The notes under the pieces are model-generated. The model worked only from the letters and a program-made list of their open reading frames with translations. It searched no databases and was not told the DNA's origin. Of a DNA stretch of 64,000 nt, positions 63,880 through 64,000 are shown in pieces (within the stretch, counting starts at the first letter, position 1; each line of letters opens with the position of its first letter). The stretch is from positions 1 through 64,000 of the forward strand of contig JAIWNE010000058.1 in NCBI GenBank assembly GCA_025331445.1. Direction: 5' to 3'. This stretch comes from Blakeslea trispora. Lineage: Eukaryota > Mucoromycota > Mucoromycetes > Mucorales > Choanephoraceae. Position numbers and translations under genes: made by a program.

Positions 63880-64000
63880 ACTTTGATTTTTCCTTTTATT
63901 GGTCTCTCGAGTTGCTATAAATAGACTCCCATTTCAATATTAGTAACTAAAATCATATAAATTAGAAGAGTCACAGGTTCGATTCCCGTTGAATTTATTT
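63880..64000 (+). other. Downstream flank with B-box-like sequence
   Basis: AGGTTCGATTCCCGT near 63977-63991 fits the tRNA B box, but no A box or cloverleaf lies upstream. DDE copy 1 is followed by a weaker match, GAGTTCAATCCCTGT with a T-run, near 36027-36057. Confidence 0.35.

Noticed and set aside
63968..64000. tRNA gene at the window end
   Set aside because: Only a B-box-like sequence is present. No A box, anticodon arm or acceptor stem can be formed upstream.

Overview
The window looks like a transposon-dense block of nuclear DNA from an early-diverging fungus, most likely a Mucoromycota/Mucorales species. Reasons: AT-rich DNA, short introns of about 44-75 nt with GTAAG/GTTAGT donors and CTAAC-like branch sites, a eukaryotic tRNA gene with an upstream TATA and a T-run terminator, and Ty3/gypsy, L1-like LINE, hAT, Tc1, CACTA and Helitron elements side by side. 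The species assignment is inference. Almost nothing here looks like ordinary host gene content: one tRNA-Ile(AAU) gene, one uncharacterised four-exon gene (55988-56993) and a few small unknown ORFs are the only candidates.

Layout. 0-5.7 kb: broken PIF1-like helicase, a decayed gypsy-type integrase with an extra unknown ORF behind it, and a possible 3' LTR. 5.7-9 kb: tRNA-Ile (minus), a small-protein module ('sORF' family copy A), and a complete 1.6-kb non-autonomous CACTA element with CGG target duplication. 9.1-13.7 kb: an L1-like LINE whose 3' end abuts the 5' half of a second tRNA-Ile gene. 14.5-20.8 kb: a complete, open-frame chromodomain Ty3/gypsy element with 291-bp LTRs differing at one position and a 5-bp target duplication. 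21-22.3 kb: an intact Tc1-like transposon inside a small repeat field, followed by an 18-bp minisatellite. 23.8-27.9 kb: a decayed hAT element with exact 8-bp target duplication. 28.7-33.4 kb: a decayed gypsy element (minus). 33.6-36.1 kb: DDE transposase family copy 1, which carries an intron absent from copy 2. 36.7-39.2 kb: degenerate CACTA element with a Tnp2-like gene, ending exactly where sORF copy B begins; copy B is split by an 889-bp MITE with TA duplication. 40.9-41.1 kb: sORF copy C. 41.3-53.6 kb: two related Helitrons with RepHel proteins (zinc knuckles, HUH Rep, PIF1 helicase), each preceded by tandem G-quadruplex/hairpin units; the second holds a nested non-autonomous Helitron derivative. 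55.9-57.0 kb: four-exon gene. 57.2-61.6 kb: gypsy element (minus) with 96-bp LTRs and a perfect TGG primer-binding site, apparently nested in DDE transposase copy 2 (61.7-63.9 kb).

Functionally, only the chromodomain gypsy element (14536-20813) and the Tc1 element (20998-22332) look able to encode intact mobility proteins. The rest are relics at different stages, which makes the window useful for reading element boundaries, nesting order and decay. The most distinctive observations are: an ~85-bp segment in opposite orientation in two otherwise colinear Helitron tails; the G4/hairpin unit arrays upstream of Helitron genes; the intron presence/absence pair; the LINE/tRNA-Ile junction; and the sORF family with CACTA ends at the same offset. 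All family names rest on motifs read by eye; no database search was run.
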